Shown piece after piece: positions 24,908 to 31,850 of a DNA stretch of 64,000 nt. The position numbers and the translations under genes are program-made. The stretch is taken from contig NZ_JAVESS010000001.1 of assembly GCF_034006445.1 (NCBI RefSeq), forward strand, positions 558,001 through 622,000, written 5' to 3'. Within the stretch, counting starts at the first letter, position 1. Each line of letters begins with the position of its first letter. The notes beneath the pieces are model-generated. The model saw nothing but the letters and a program-made list of their open reading frames with translations, searched no databases and was not told where the DNA came from. This DNA comes from Desulfovibrio sp. GTDB taxonomy: Bacteria; Desulfobacterota; Desulfovibrionia; Desulfovibrionales; Desulfovibrionaceae.

Positions 24908-25420
24908 ATGTCTCTTAAAGATATGCTCACGCTGGTGAATGTTCGGAAAGATTTAAGATTTTTCATTCACAGGCTGCTCATCGGCCTGGCCTTGTCTGTT
25001 ACATTTTCTGCAAACATGCCACATATGTTAACTGAAATAGAAGCGAAGAAACTTGAACTTTTACTCATCCTACTTTCAATATTAATTCCAATGTATGTGA
25101 TTTATAGATTTAAACCAACACCTTTATTTTTTAAAAGAATACAAAAAGAATGCATTTTGTTTTGCGTTTCGCTCACATCTATCATTAGAAGCACGATAAT
25201 AGTTGGCATTTCAGCATTATTATTCAATGTGTTAATATGGAATGAACCTATCACTGCATTTGTTTATATTGTAAATTTTCTTATTGCACTGGAAACAATA
25301 ACAAACGCACAATACGGCCTTGATGGCTTTGAATATGACAGTGATGACTCGCAAGAATGGGTTACCATTATTGTGGCTGGAAAAGATGATCATAGCGACA
25401 ACACGGATACTAAATATTAA
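24908..25420 (+). CDS. AT-rich multi-span membrane protein at prophage right end (moron)
   Basis: A 170-residue protein with four likely membrane spans (about 20-38, 47-66, 85-105 and 112-130) and an acidic, hydrophilic C-terminus (GFEYDSDDSQEW ... KDDHSDNTDTKY). Much more AT-rich than the phage structural genes, so probably acquired separately. It is the last phage gene before the attachment-site region. Not recognised. Small membrane proteins at this place often change host surface or block later phages, but nothing here proves that. Confidence 0.6.
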   Translation: MSLKDMLTLVNVRKDLRFFIHRLLIGLALSVTFSANMPHMLTEIEAKKLELLLILLSILIPMYVIYRFKPTPLFFKRIQKECILFCVSLTSIIRSTIIVGISALLFNVLIWNEPITAFVYIVNFLIALETITNAQYGLDGFEYDSDDSQEWVTIIVAGKDDHSDNTDTKY

Positions 25421-25479
25421 AGTGCCCATACAGGCGGCGGAATCGAACTGGCTCCCCACTCTCCCCTACTTTATCACGC

Positions 25480-25577
25480 TGGGGGCACATTTGGGGGCAT
25501 TAAGCCAGCTATCCTTAAATTATTCCTTTACAAACAAGAGAGATAGGAAATTAATTCTATAGCCCCCGCCTCCACCA
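25480..25577. other. Putative attR: arm-type repeats and tRNA/tmRNA 3'-end-like core
   Basis: Two direct TGGGGGCA repeats (25480-25487, 25492-25499, period 12) resemble integrase arm-type sites. About 65 bases later CCGCCTCCACCA (25566-25577) matches the acceptor 3' half and CCA of a tRNA or tmRNA, followed by a strong terminator. A minus-strand sequence at 25432-25448 also resembles a tmRNA T-arm/acceptor (GTTCGATTCCGCCGCCT). The rest of an RNA gene is absent, as expected for the partial copy left at one end of an integrated phage. The intact gene should be left of the window. Confidence 0.5.
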
Positions 25578-25592
25578 TCAAACAATTTCAGC

Positions 25593-25635
25593 AAGGCTCA
25601 CGATGTCTCATAAAGACTCGTGAGCCTTTTGTTTT
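25593..25635 (+). terminator. Strong terminator next to att-like site
   Basis: Perfect eleven-pair stem AAGGCTCACGA / TCGTGAGCCTT (25593-25603 with 25618-25628), extended by GTCT/AGAC inside after one unpaired T, then a TTGTTTTT tail. Its position after CCGCCTCCACCA suggests it originally ended a tRNA or tmRNA transcript. Confidence 0.85.
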
Positions 25636-25637
25636 TG

Positions 25638-26240
25638 TAGGCATTGCACTCTGAGTAGTCCCATTTAGTTGCCAGGCATCTGGCAGTAATCTGTTTTTTT
25701 GTGGCATATGCGATTTTCATAAAGTTGATACCAGCTTTTTCGTGCCTGGGGAGCTTGAGGCATGCCCTTTCGATTTCCTTCAAATATCGCCCTGCACAAA
25801 GTCAACAATCACATGATATGACAGGACAATGTCTGCCCCAGATTTTTTAAAACCTCACGGCGGCCAATACCGTGCGCGTTTTTAAACAGGTCATCTACGG
25901 CCAGCAGTTTAACGCCACCGCTGAAATATTTGGTATCAATTACGGAGTCGCGTTTGGAGTCAATAATAAAGACAAAGTCTAAGTGACATGCTTCCTGAGG
26001 ATAAGACCAAACAGCTTTAAGACTGGCTGGGGAGAGAACAAAAAGAGAGAGCTTCCGCAGTGCCGGAGGCGTCCAGTGCGGAGCGCCATCAAAAATCCGG
26101 CGTTGACTACGGCAAGCCCTCTTCTTTTAAAATGCTTCCTACAGACAATTGTGGAAGTCAAGAGCCGCAGCCTGCAACACCATCTATACTGCCCATTATC
26201 AAGGCAGCTCTTTAAGTCAGCTTTCTTCCAGCCCTGGAGG
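25638..26240. other. Gene-poor debris at left of AT-rich island
   Basis: No intact gene is supported. A stretch at about 25857-25981 reads as a coding fragment (ANTVRVFKQVIYGQQFNATA, then a stop) and others are broken by stops. Short open frames here carry no Shine-Dalgarno. This looks like eroded mobile-element or phage DNA. Confidence 0.5.
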
Positions 26241-26438
26241 AAACTTAAACGCCGTATTTGGGACAGTAAAAGTAATGCCCGCATCGCACTTGAAGGATTG
26301 CAGGGGCGCTCTGGGGCAAGCCTTTGTAGTGAATATAAAATCACTCAGAGCATGTGCTACGGCTGGCAAGATACGTTTTTGGTCAATGCCCTCAGGCATT
26401 CGAAACCGGCACGACAAACCGTCGAAAAGAGGGCCTGA
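26241..26438 (+). pseudogene. IS3-family OrfA-like transposase fragment
   Basis: The translated segment KLKRRIWDSKSNARIALEGL, then a HTH-like QGRSGASLCSEYKITQSMC YGWQ pattern, follows the N-terminal helix-turn-helix of IS3-type OrfA (RRKFDxExKxxVALEAL.GxxTxxELAxxYxVxxxxIxxWK). The upstream part of the same frame does not resemble a transposase and no OrfB with a DDE domain follows, so this is a remnant. No terminal inverted repeats were recognised. Confidence 0.5.
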
Positions 26439-26543
26439 CGGCAGAGAATCGAGCGAGGGAAGGGTGAGCAGCCTATAGGAACATTATTGCAGACAAGCAG
26501 GGCCTAAAATCTGCATACTTAGACACAACCTTTGCTGATTGCC

Positions 26544-27992
26544 TTACTGCGCGGAAATGTCTTCTCTAAGACTGATGTGCATACGGCGTGACGTAATACC
26601 GTGCGAAAAAAGTGTATGCCCCAGAACGTCTCCGAACCATTCCTTGGGATGTGGCCATTCCGCTTTGGGGACGATGATCGTTACGCTTTTTTCTCCGTTT
26701 GCATCAGCTTGTCGAGCATCAGCTATCCATTTGTCCACAATGGCACGTTGATCAGGTGTAGACTGGGTGGCCCATGTTTTTTCGGAATTAGTGGTCTCAA
26801 TAAATAAGAAACAGAGCAAAATAGGAGCAAAAATTTTAAGCACAGGAATTGTTGCCAGCAGATACACAATGCAAAAAACAGTGAGCAGCGTTTGAAAAAA
26901 GAATATTCCGTAAACAGCAGATATTCTTGAAGCAAAACATGGGTCTGTTTTTGCGCAAATAAGGATATATAGCGAAAATGTGATAATGGAAGACAAGCAT
27001 ACTATAAAGAATATTTGCCCAGTTATAGTATCTCGTTGTGAATAAATCTTTTTTGACTTTCTATACATCAATAAAAAAATAGTACAAAAAACAGATGTAA
27101 GTGTTATGCCTTGCATCACCAACCGCATGGAATACAGCAAATCGTAAAAGGAATTGAATGCTGCCATAAAATTAAATCCATGCACGGTAAGGCTTGCATA
27201 GCGTGCCCCCATCATGTCGAAGCAAGCAGCGCTTAACCAGCAAGCGAGGATAAAAAAGAGAGCACCGTCAAATAGCGTAAGGTGCTGCAGATATGAGCGT
27301 ACTTTATTTAACATGCCGACGTGGTTTTCATTCAAAACCCGCAACAATATCGTTGAAAAAGCGCATGATGCTGCAATGATACTGGAAAATGTTAGCGAAA
27401 ATTGTGAAAGGTATATGACAAAAACTATGATTCCAATCGCATAATACTTGTCGTTAAATTTACGTGTGTTAAAGAAATTTCCGTACAAAATAAAAACGGC
27501 AATTATTGAGTTTAATATATTTGCCATTGTATAGTACGTCATGGCAGTCAATGTTTCTGAATAAAATAAATAAACGTTCTCTTGATTTTTGCTTTTGAAC
27601 ATAAAAAAAGACAATATAACAAACAATAGCACTGCAAACATTGATGTCTTATAATCTTGAATAAAATTTTGACTAAATAAATATATCGACGCACATAAAA
27701 CCGTCACAAATAACGCAACAAAGCAAGTAAACGTTAAAGAAATTGATTCAATATAATTTCCTACGATAACATTTACGATTTGTGAAGATATATATCCAAG
27801 CGCTGGGAACATTATCTCAGGAAAAATACGGGCCGGATTCCATTCTTTTATGCTCGGCAAGAGTGAACGATACTGCGAAAGATAGCGCCAATCATCACCA
27901 TTATACGGAATAACTTGTGATACTTTACTAAAAATTATGTAAATAACAATAAATGTTAATATGAAATAAAGTATATTTTTCATATAAGACAT
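26544..27992 (-). CDS. Large multi-span membrane protein, GT-C/Gtr-like glycosyltransferase candidate
   Basis: A 482-residue protein with about ten to eleven membrane spans and one hydrophilic C-terminal domain (about 400-482). Near the N-terminus the first loop has QVIPYNGDDWRYLSQYRSLL; an acidic pair in this loop is the usual metal or substrate site of GT-C fold transferases and of phage Gtr O-antigen glucosylating proteins. No GtrA flippase or GtrB glucosyltransferase lies beside it, which argues for an orphan or for use of host partners. Strongly AT-rich, so acquired. Likely site: inner membrane with periplasmic active loop, modifying surface glycans. Family assignment is tentative. Confidence 0.5.
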   Translation of the reverse strand: MSYMKNILYFILTFIVIYIIFSKVSQVIPYNGDDWRYLSQYRSLLPSIKEWNPARIFPEIMFPALGYISSQIVNVIVGNYIESISLTFTCFVALFVTVLCASIYLFSQNFIQDYKTSMFAVLLFVILSFFMFKSKNQENVYLFYSETLTAMTYYTMANILNSIIAVFILYGNFFNTRKFNDKYYAIGIIVFVIYLSQFSLTFSSIIAASCAFSTILLRVLNENHVGMLNKVRSYLQHLTLFDGALFFILACWLSAACFDMMGARYASLTVHGFNFMAAFNSFYDLLYSMRLVMQGITLTSVFCTIFLLMYRKSKKIYSQRDTITGQIFFIVCLSSIITFSLYILICAKTDPCFASRISAVYGIFFFQTLLTVFCIVYLLATIPVLKIFAPILLCFLFIETTNSEKTWATQSTPDQRAIVDKWIADARQADANGEKSVTIIVPKAEWPHPKEWFGDVLGHTLFSHGITSRRMHISLREDISAQ

Positions 27993-28434
27993 AACGTTAC
28001 CTACCGAGAAAAATTTTCTGGTTCTAAAACGCGCGAAAGCCTCTGCCCCTATATGTCAGAGCCAAAGATGGTGATCTTATTATACAAGTTATGGAACAGG
28101 AGGGCAAGCCGTTCACGGTAGTACCGCACGCGGCCAGCGGAAGTCTTCGACTGACAACTAGCCGATCTACCAGTTTATTCCATGACGTTGCGCACTGCCG
28201 AAAGCAGGATTGTTACCCCAATCCTTTTGGCATGCCCCTGTGGCAACAAATCGTCATGACCCGGCCCAACCAGGCCAAGATAGTTGCTCCTGTGTTTTTT
28301 TATATGTGAAAACAGCATGTTTTGTTTAATTAGCTATAATTAATAGATATATTTTACTTGCCTTTTATGCGGATTTTCAGCATGAATTAATCAAGCTCTA
28401 GAGCATCCTCATACATCACAAGGAGGATTCAGCT

Positions 28435-28479
28435 ATGTGCAAGAACATCTCCCAAGATGAGGAAAGTCCGCCCTGCTAG
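28435..28479 (+). CDS. 14-residue micro-ORF with strong Shine-Dalgarno
   Basis: AAGGAGGA at 28420-28427 lies seven bases before an ATG that opens a 14-codon frame (MCKNISQDEESPPC) ending in TAG at 28477-28479. The ribosome site is among the best in the window, which is odd for so short a frame. It may be a real micropeptide, a regulatory leader, or the surviving start of a deleted gene. A terminator follows about 110 bases later. Confidence 0.35.
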   Translation: MCKNISQDEESPPC

Positions 28480-28589
28480 TTTGGCTTGTAGCTCATGAAG
28501 CTTGGCCAACAATGCCGATGAGAAGCTCTCTAAGCCTAGGCTATTTTTAGCTATGGCCATACACCACGATAGTGGGAACATTAACGTAC

Positions 28590-28615
28590 AGGGCCGGGAA
28601 AACCCGGCCCTTTTT
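28590..28615 (+). terminator. Intrinsic terminator in island
   Basis: Perfect nine-pair stem AGGGCCGGG / CCCGGCCCT with an AAAA loop and a TTTTT tail. No long gene precedes it; it may end a short RNA begun near 28345. Confidence 0.85.
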
Positions 28616-28847
28616 AATTATGCTTTTAGCCAGTTGAGCGCGCCAGCGCGCGATACAGACAACCACCTGCGAGGTTACTGGTTAGTGATGTTGTATACGT
28701 TACTGCCCAAGTAAGTGTACGTTGACGGCACGCATCCTGGCTTCTTCCAATGCTCTGTGATCAAATATGATTGGTGACAAGCCGCGACACTGGCCGCCTT
28801 GCAACCTCTTAGTATAACCTCGGCTGAAGAACCCGTTTCGCAGCCAA

Positions 28848-28914
28848 CCTGCTCCATCAAATTTTTTGGCAAAGCCTACGTGTCTGATAATGACTCGTGG
28901 GCTTTTTGCTTTAG
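28848..28914 (+). repeat. Diverged second copy of the att-site/terminator sequence
   Basis: This stretch aligns with 25569-25637 nearly end to end: a CCATCAAA element, then a stem-loop with the shared core ACG-TGTCT-ATAA-GACTCGTG and GGCTTTTT tail. The stem here is AAAGCC-TACG / CGTGGGCTTT with GTC/GAC inside. It still looks like a working terminator. The two copies lie 3.28 kb apart and bound the AT-rich island. Confidence 0.7.
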
Positions 28915-29265
28915 ACGGCCTCTAGTACCCAACGCGCTCCAATGCAGATGTTGACCACGCCATTATTGTCGCCAGCTCCAGGTGCGAGCGAACGTGAACA
29001 TGCTGCCCCATAACTTCTTGCCACAACTGCCCTGCTGCCGTAATCAGCCAGTGCTGGACATGCAGCACTCTGGCACGCAGCACCATATCTTAGTGACATA
29101 ACGTGATGGCATCAAACATCATTGGTACTTCCCCAAGCTTCCATCAAGCCTTTGTTATGATGGTATGCCTGGATGCGCTTGAAGCTGAAAGCAAGGATGG
29201 CCAGGTTGCGGCATAAAAGGTAATGAATTTCCGCCATGAATTCGCAATTTTTTTTGAAAAATTTA
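28915..29265. other. Decayed gene fragments right of island
   Basis: On the minus strand a 62-codon frame (28911-29099) ends with NNGVVNICIGARWVLEAV, which resembles the very end of a phage tail or collar-type protein, and a 41-codon frame (29112-29237, AEIHYLLCRNLAILAFSFKR) resembles the C-terminal end of a transposase. Neither has an upstream remainder. Both are low-confidence remnants. Confidence 0.35.
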
Positions 29266-29321
29266 TTGACTTATGTTCGTGGACGAACTAAAAAGAAACC
29301 CGAAATGGTTCGCCTACGAAC
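29266..29321 (+). promoter_or_regulatory. marR promoter with twin palindromic operators
   Basis: TTGACT (29266-29271) and TAAAAA (29289-29294) are 17 bases apart. Between them lies GTTCG-N4-CGAAC (29275-29288); a second copy of the same 5-4-5 palindrome lies at 29308-29321, 33 bp downstream, about three helical turns, just before the start codon. This is what autorepression by the adjacent MarR dimer would need. Confidence 0.65.
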
Positions 29322-29333
29322 AAATGAGGGGCC

Positions 29334-29777
29334 ATGAAAAGACAAAACAACCCCGGCGCGATTATCGCCATGGTTGCCGCCATCAGGGAGCAGGCAAATA
29401 CACTGATTCTCAGTTCTTTGTCAGAACGCAGCATCACCGACATACTTCCAGCTCATGGCGCGGTTTTGAACGCGCTTTTCAAGCAAAGTCCGATGCAAAT
29501 GAATGAGCTGGCGGAACACATTGGCAGAAAAAAGAATACGGTTACGGGGCTGATAACCACACTTGAAGACAGAGGTTATTGCCGCCGTGAACCCGATCCA
29601 CAAGATGCGCGGGCTCAGCTGGTATTCCTGACAGAAAAGGGAGAGGCCATGCGCCAGGTGCAGGATGAAGTTTCCGTTGAACTTTTGCGTAAAATTTGGA
29701 TGGGCATCGACACTCAAAAACAAATAGAGTGTATTGAATGCCTCGAAACAATTCTCCAGAACCTGAAAGACAATTAA
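29334..29777 (+). CDS. MarR-family transcriptional regulator
   Basis: A 147-residue winged-helix regulator. Helix-turn-helix and wing are clear: MQMNELAEHIGRKKNTVTGL, then ITTLEDRGYCRREPDPQDAR and QLVFLTEKGEAM, the classic MarR signature. The dimer should bind the two GTTCG-N4-CGAAC sites before its own start. The ligand is unknown. The Shine-Dalgarno GAGGGG is close to the ATG (about three bases). It is followed by a flavin-binding oxidase-like gene 26 bases later, probably co-transcribed and co-regulated, a common pairing in redox or xenobiotic response. Confidence 0.88.
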   Translation: MKRQNNPGAIIAMVAAIREQANTLILSSLSERSITDILPAHGAVLNALFKQSPMQMNELAEHIGRKKNTVTGLITTLEDRGYCRREPDPQDARAQLVFLTEKGEAMRQVQDEVSVELLRKIWMGIDTQKQIECIECLETILQNLKDN

Positions 29778-29803
29778 ACCTAACAAAGCAACAGAGGATT
29801 ACC

Positions 29804-30217
29804 ATGAGCAATGCAGTAAAAGAAGTTTCCACGATTCTGTCCGAATCGCCCATGTGCTTTATTGCCACGTCCTGCAACAATGAACCGCATGTGCGGGCGT
29901 TTCAGTACCAGTTCGAGCAGGACGGAAAACTGTGGTTCTGCACATCCAGAGCCAAAGATGTGTTCAAACAGCTTGAGATGAATTCCGCTGTTGAAATTTG
30001 CGCAGTCACCCCAAGCATGACCTGGGTTCGCATTACCGGAAAGGTTTCTTTTGAAGACAGCCATGCCGTGAAAGAGCGCATTTTGTCCGAGCAGCCGCTG
30101 ATCAAAAGCATTTACGGCACAGCGGACAACCCGGATTTCACCACGTTCTGCATCGAGCATGCCGACTACGCTATTGCTGATTTTTCCGGAAATCCACCGC
30201 GCAAAGGCTCCTTTTAG
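29804..30217 (+). CDS. Pyridoxamine 5'-phosphate oxidase-family FMN-binding protein
   Basis: A 137-residue split-barrel flavin protein. It shows the family's opening SPMCFIATSCNNEPHVRAFQ, then GKLWFCTSRAKDVFKQLEMN and AVEICAVTPSMTWVRITGKV. Members bind FMN (some F420 or heme) and reduce or detoxify small molecules; only some make pyridoxal phosphate. The ATG at 29804 has AGAGGA at 29793-29798. Directly downstream of marR, so probably its target. Substrate unknown. Confidence 0.8.
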   Translation: MSNAVKEVSTILSESPMCFIATSCNNEPHVRAFQYQFEQDGKLWFCTSRAKDVFKQLEMNSAVEICAVTPSMTWVRITGKVSFEDSHAVKERILSEQPLIKSIYGTADNPDFTTFCIEHADYAIADFSGNPPRKGSF

Positions 30218-30404
30218 AACATTCGCAAAGTAAAATACTCTGGCGGCCATGTGCGCAGACGGTTGTTGAAGGCATAGTCACAGACTGTTTTTGCCGTCAC
30301 GCGTGAACCGGAAGCCTTCAAACCCTGCGATATAGAGTCTCCAGGGTACGGCGCCTGATCCAACATCTACAGATTCTACTTGCGCGTCACACCGCAGATA
30401 CGTG

Positions 30405-30440
30405 TAACGCCCGACCAGGATTTTCACTGGCCGGGCGTTA
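30405..30440. terminator. Long inverted repeat downstream of the flavin protein gene
   Basis: TAACGCCCGACCAG (30405-30418) pairs with CTGGCCGGGCGTTA (30427-30440), thirteen of fourteen pairs, around an eight-base loop. It lacks a T-run, so it may be a terminator or an mRNA-end stabiliser. The 190 bases before it and 140 after hold nothing else I can support. Confidence 0.5.
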
Positions 30441-30580
30441 TGTTGCAATCTCGACGGACTCGCTACAAAAAAGTGCACCTTGCTTGTCATAATACTCTAC
30501 GGAGCGGCACGACAAGCTGGGCGTTTTGTAGGTATAACGCTTTTATTTGCAGCCGACCAAGGTGCCGAGCTTCAGCACCT

Positions 30581-30787
30581 CTAAACCAGCTGAAGATCCC
30601 CAAGATCCAGTTTTACCCTTCTCTTTTGCGCATCGCAGGAACGCGAAACGGATACGATATCACATAAAACGCAGTCAGTAGTGACGCCTCTTGGGATGAT
30701 TCCGATATTGCCGCGTTCTTTTTCGGTGACAAAAACACATTCGCCAAATTCAATAGCAGCAGACAGAGCATTCTTTAAGCTTTCCAT
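30581..30787 (-). CDS. Small hypothetical protein with strong Shine-Dalgarno
   Basis: A 68-residue protein. On the minus strand GGGAGG lies seven bases before the ATG at 30787, which decides the start. The sequence (MESLKNALSAAIEFGECVFV, then ERGNIGIIPRGVTTDCVLC) has three cysteines and no recognised domain. Isolated between the marR pair and the adhesin. Function not known. Confidence 0.45.
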   Translation of the reverse strand: MESLKNALSAAIEFGECVFVTEKERGNIGIIPRGVTTDCVLCDIVSVSRSCDAQKRRVKLDLGDLQLV

Positions 30788-31558
30788 AACAGAACCTCCC
30801 ACAAGGTTGGCTGTTTCGTGTGGGGGATGGGCCGCCTGGAGCATAAAACTTCGTTCTGCTACTCTGTCGATTGTCCCATCACCACGTCACGACCCGATCC
30901 ATGCCTTTTTTGCAATTTCTCGACACTTTTTCATGAAATTGATCATAAGGGCATTTTCGTATTCTCATCAATATACCTAGTATTTTGGTCACTTTTATCC
31001 CTACACATTGTGAATAGGTTAACGTACACAGCACGCAGGCAAATACAGAAATAATATGGGCTGTTATTGAAAAGGTAGGGGCCAAGGGCACTCTCAGGCC
31101 CAACGATACACATGTGACAAAACATCATAGAAATAACGCTCAGATTGCAGCTAACTTACAAATTATTCATACAAAAACATCAGAGCCACCGATCATGTGC
31201 GTGTTTGTCACCACCATCCCCCCTTCACCCTTAAAAATAACGTGCAGCGGCAGTATTTTTCACAATTCTGCGATTTCTGTACAAGTTGATATTTTTTCTC
31301 AAGAACAATTTTTTTCGGCCTGTCACTTCATTCGCATCCTATATCTTCATGTATTATTATGATAAACGATATTTAGAAACTCTAAAAAAATACAGGTTTC
31401 CTATTGAGTATTTTATAAAAAATAACACTACATTAACGCAAAACAATGATTCAATTTTAACGGAACTCTTTTTTTAACACACTAAATACAATAATTAAAA
31501 TTTTGCTCTTCACATAGTTTTTACTATCAGCAATTGGTAAAACAATGATGTCTCAGCC
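30788..31558. other. AT-rich intergenic region upstream of adhesin
   Basis: No gene is convincingly supported. Short frames (31114-31362, 31286-31477) lack Shine-Dalgarnos and have AT-driven compositions. The region probably holds upstream control sequences of the adhesin gene. Confidence 0.5.
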
Positions 31559-31586
31559 TTGACTAGCTTTATAAACTGCGTATATT
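31559..31586 (+). promoter_or_regulatory. Predicted sigma-70-type promoter of adhesin
   Basis: TTGACT (31559-31564), a 16-base spacer and TATATT (31581-31586), five of six matches in each box. A start near 31593 gives a leader of about 258 bases. Confidence 0.55.
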
Positions 31587-31592
31587 CAAATC

Positions 31593-31850
31593 AGCTTTTG
31601 ATAATAGCTTCTATTTACCGCCCACGGTTTTTCACTGCGTTCGTCAAATCTGCCAATGCACACCCGACGAACACGAGGCGATGCCGCCCTTTAATTGGCA
31701 TCCAGCCTTGAGCAGGTTTCGCCTGCTCCCTATTTATCCCCTACTTTGGCCCGATTCGGGCAACCAACTTTCGCACTATTTTTGTGCGAACAGCTAGCCT
31801 TTTCGCTCGAGCTGTTTTTCAGTTCGCGAAAAAGTTTATTGGAGGCATCC
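31593..31850 (+). promoter_or_regulatory. Long structured 5' leader of the adhesin mRNA
   Basis: Near its 5' part two stems interleave: GTTCGTC/GACGAAC (31639-31645 with 31666-31672) and TGCCAAT/ATTGGCA (31651-31657 with 31694-31700), a pseudoknot topology. Then come five hairpins in a row: GAGCAGG/CCTGCTC (31710-31728), GCCCG/CGGGC (31749-31761), TTCGCAC/GTGCGAA (31770-31790), CAGCT/AGCTG (31791-31814) and TTTTTC/GAAAAA (31815-31833). The GGAGG Shine-Dalgarno (31841-31845) follows. It does not match the c-di-GMP riboswitch signatures I know. Confidence 0.55.

Larger units (their letters stand above)
1..25577. mobile_element. Temperate podovirus-type prophage (right part; left end outside window)
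   Basis: A continuous run of phage genes fills this stretch: replication, lysis, terminase, T7-like connector, scaffold, capsid, tail tube and internal virion proteins, then antirepressor, tail fibre and fibre assembly genes. Gene order and short overlaps are those of a temperate podovirus with a T7-like particle. No integrase or repressor is visible, so they should lie left of the window. The right end is placed at a tRNA/tmRNA 3'-end-like sequence (25566-25577) followed by a strong terminator. The structural genes are intact, so the prophage may be functional; only the abortive-infection-like gene at 1765-2252 is clearly broken. Confidence 0.9.
27993..28847. other. Gene-poor part of island with possible small transcript
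   Basis: No normal-sized gene is supported. It contains a TATAAT at 28335-28340 without a good -35, a very strong Shine-Dalgarno with a 14-codon frame (28420-28479), a palindrome AGCCTAGGCT (28533-28542) and a clear terminator (28590-28615). Together they could bound a short RNA. The remaining frames are broken fragments. Confidence 0.45.

Noticed and set aside
25598..25783. 61-codon minus-strand frame over the att-site terminator
   Set aside because: It reads through a strong terminator stem and has no family features.
28460..28480. GAGGAAAGTCCG resembling the RNase P RNA core
   Set aside because: Only about 110 bases follow before the terminator and no other conserved RNase P segments are present.
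31593..31850. c-di-GMP riboswitch in the adhesin leader
   Set aside because: The conserved GEMM sequence blocks are not present; only generic stems are visible.
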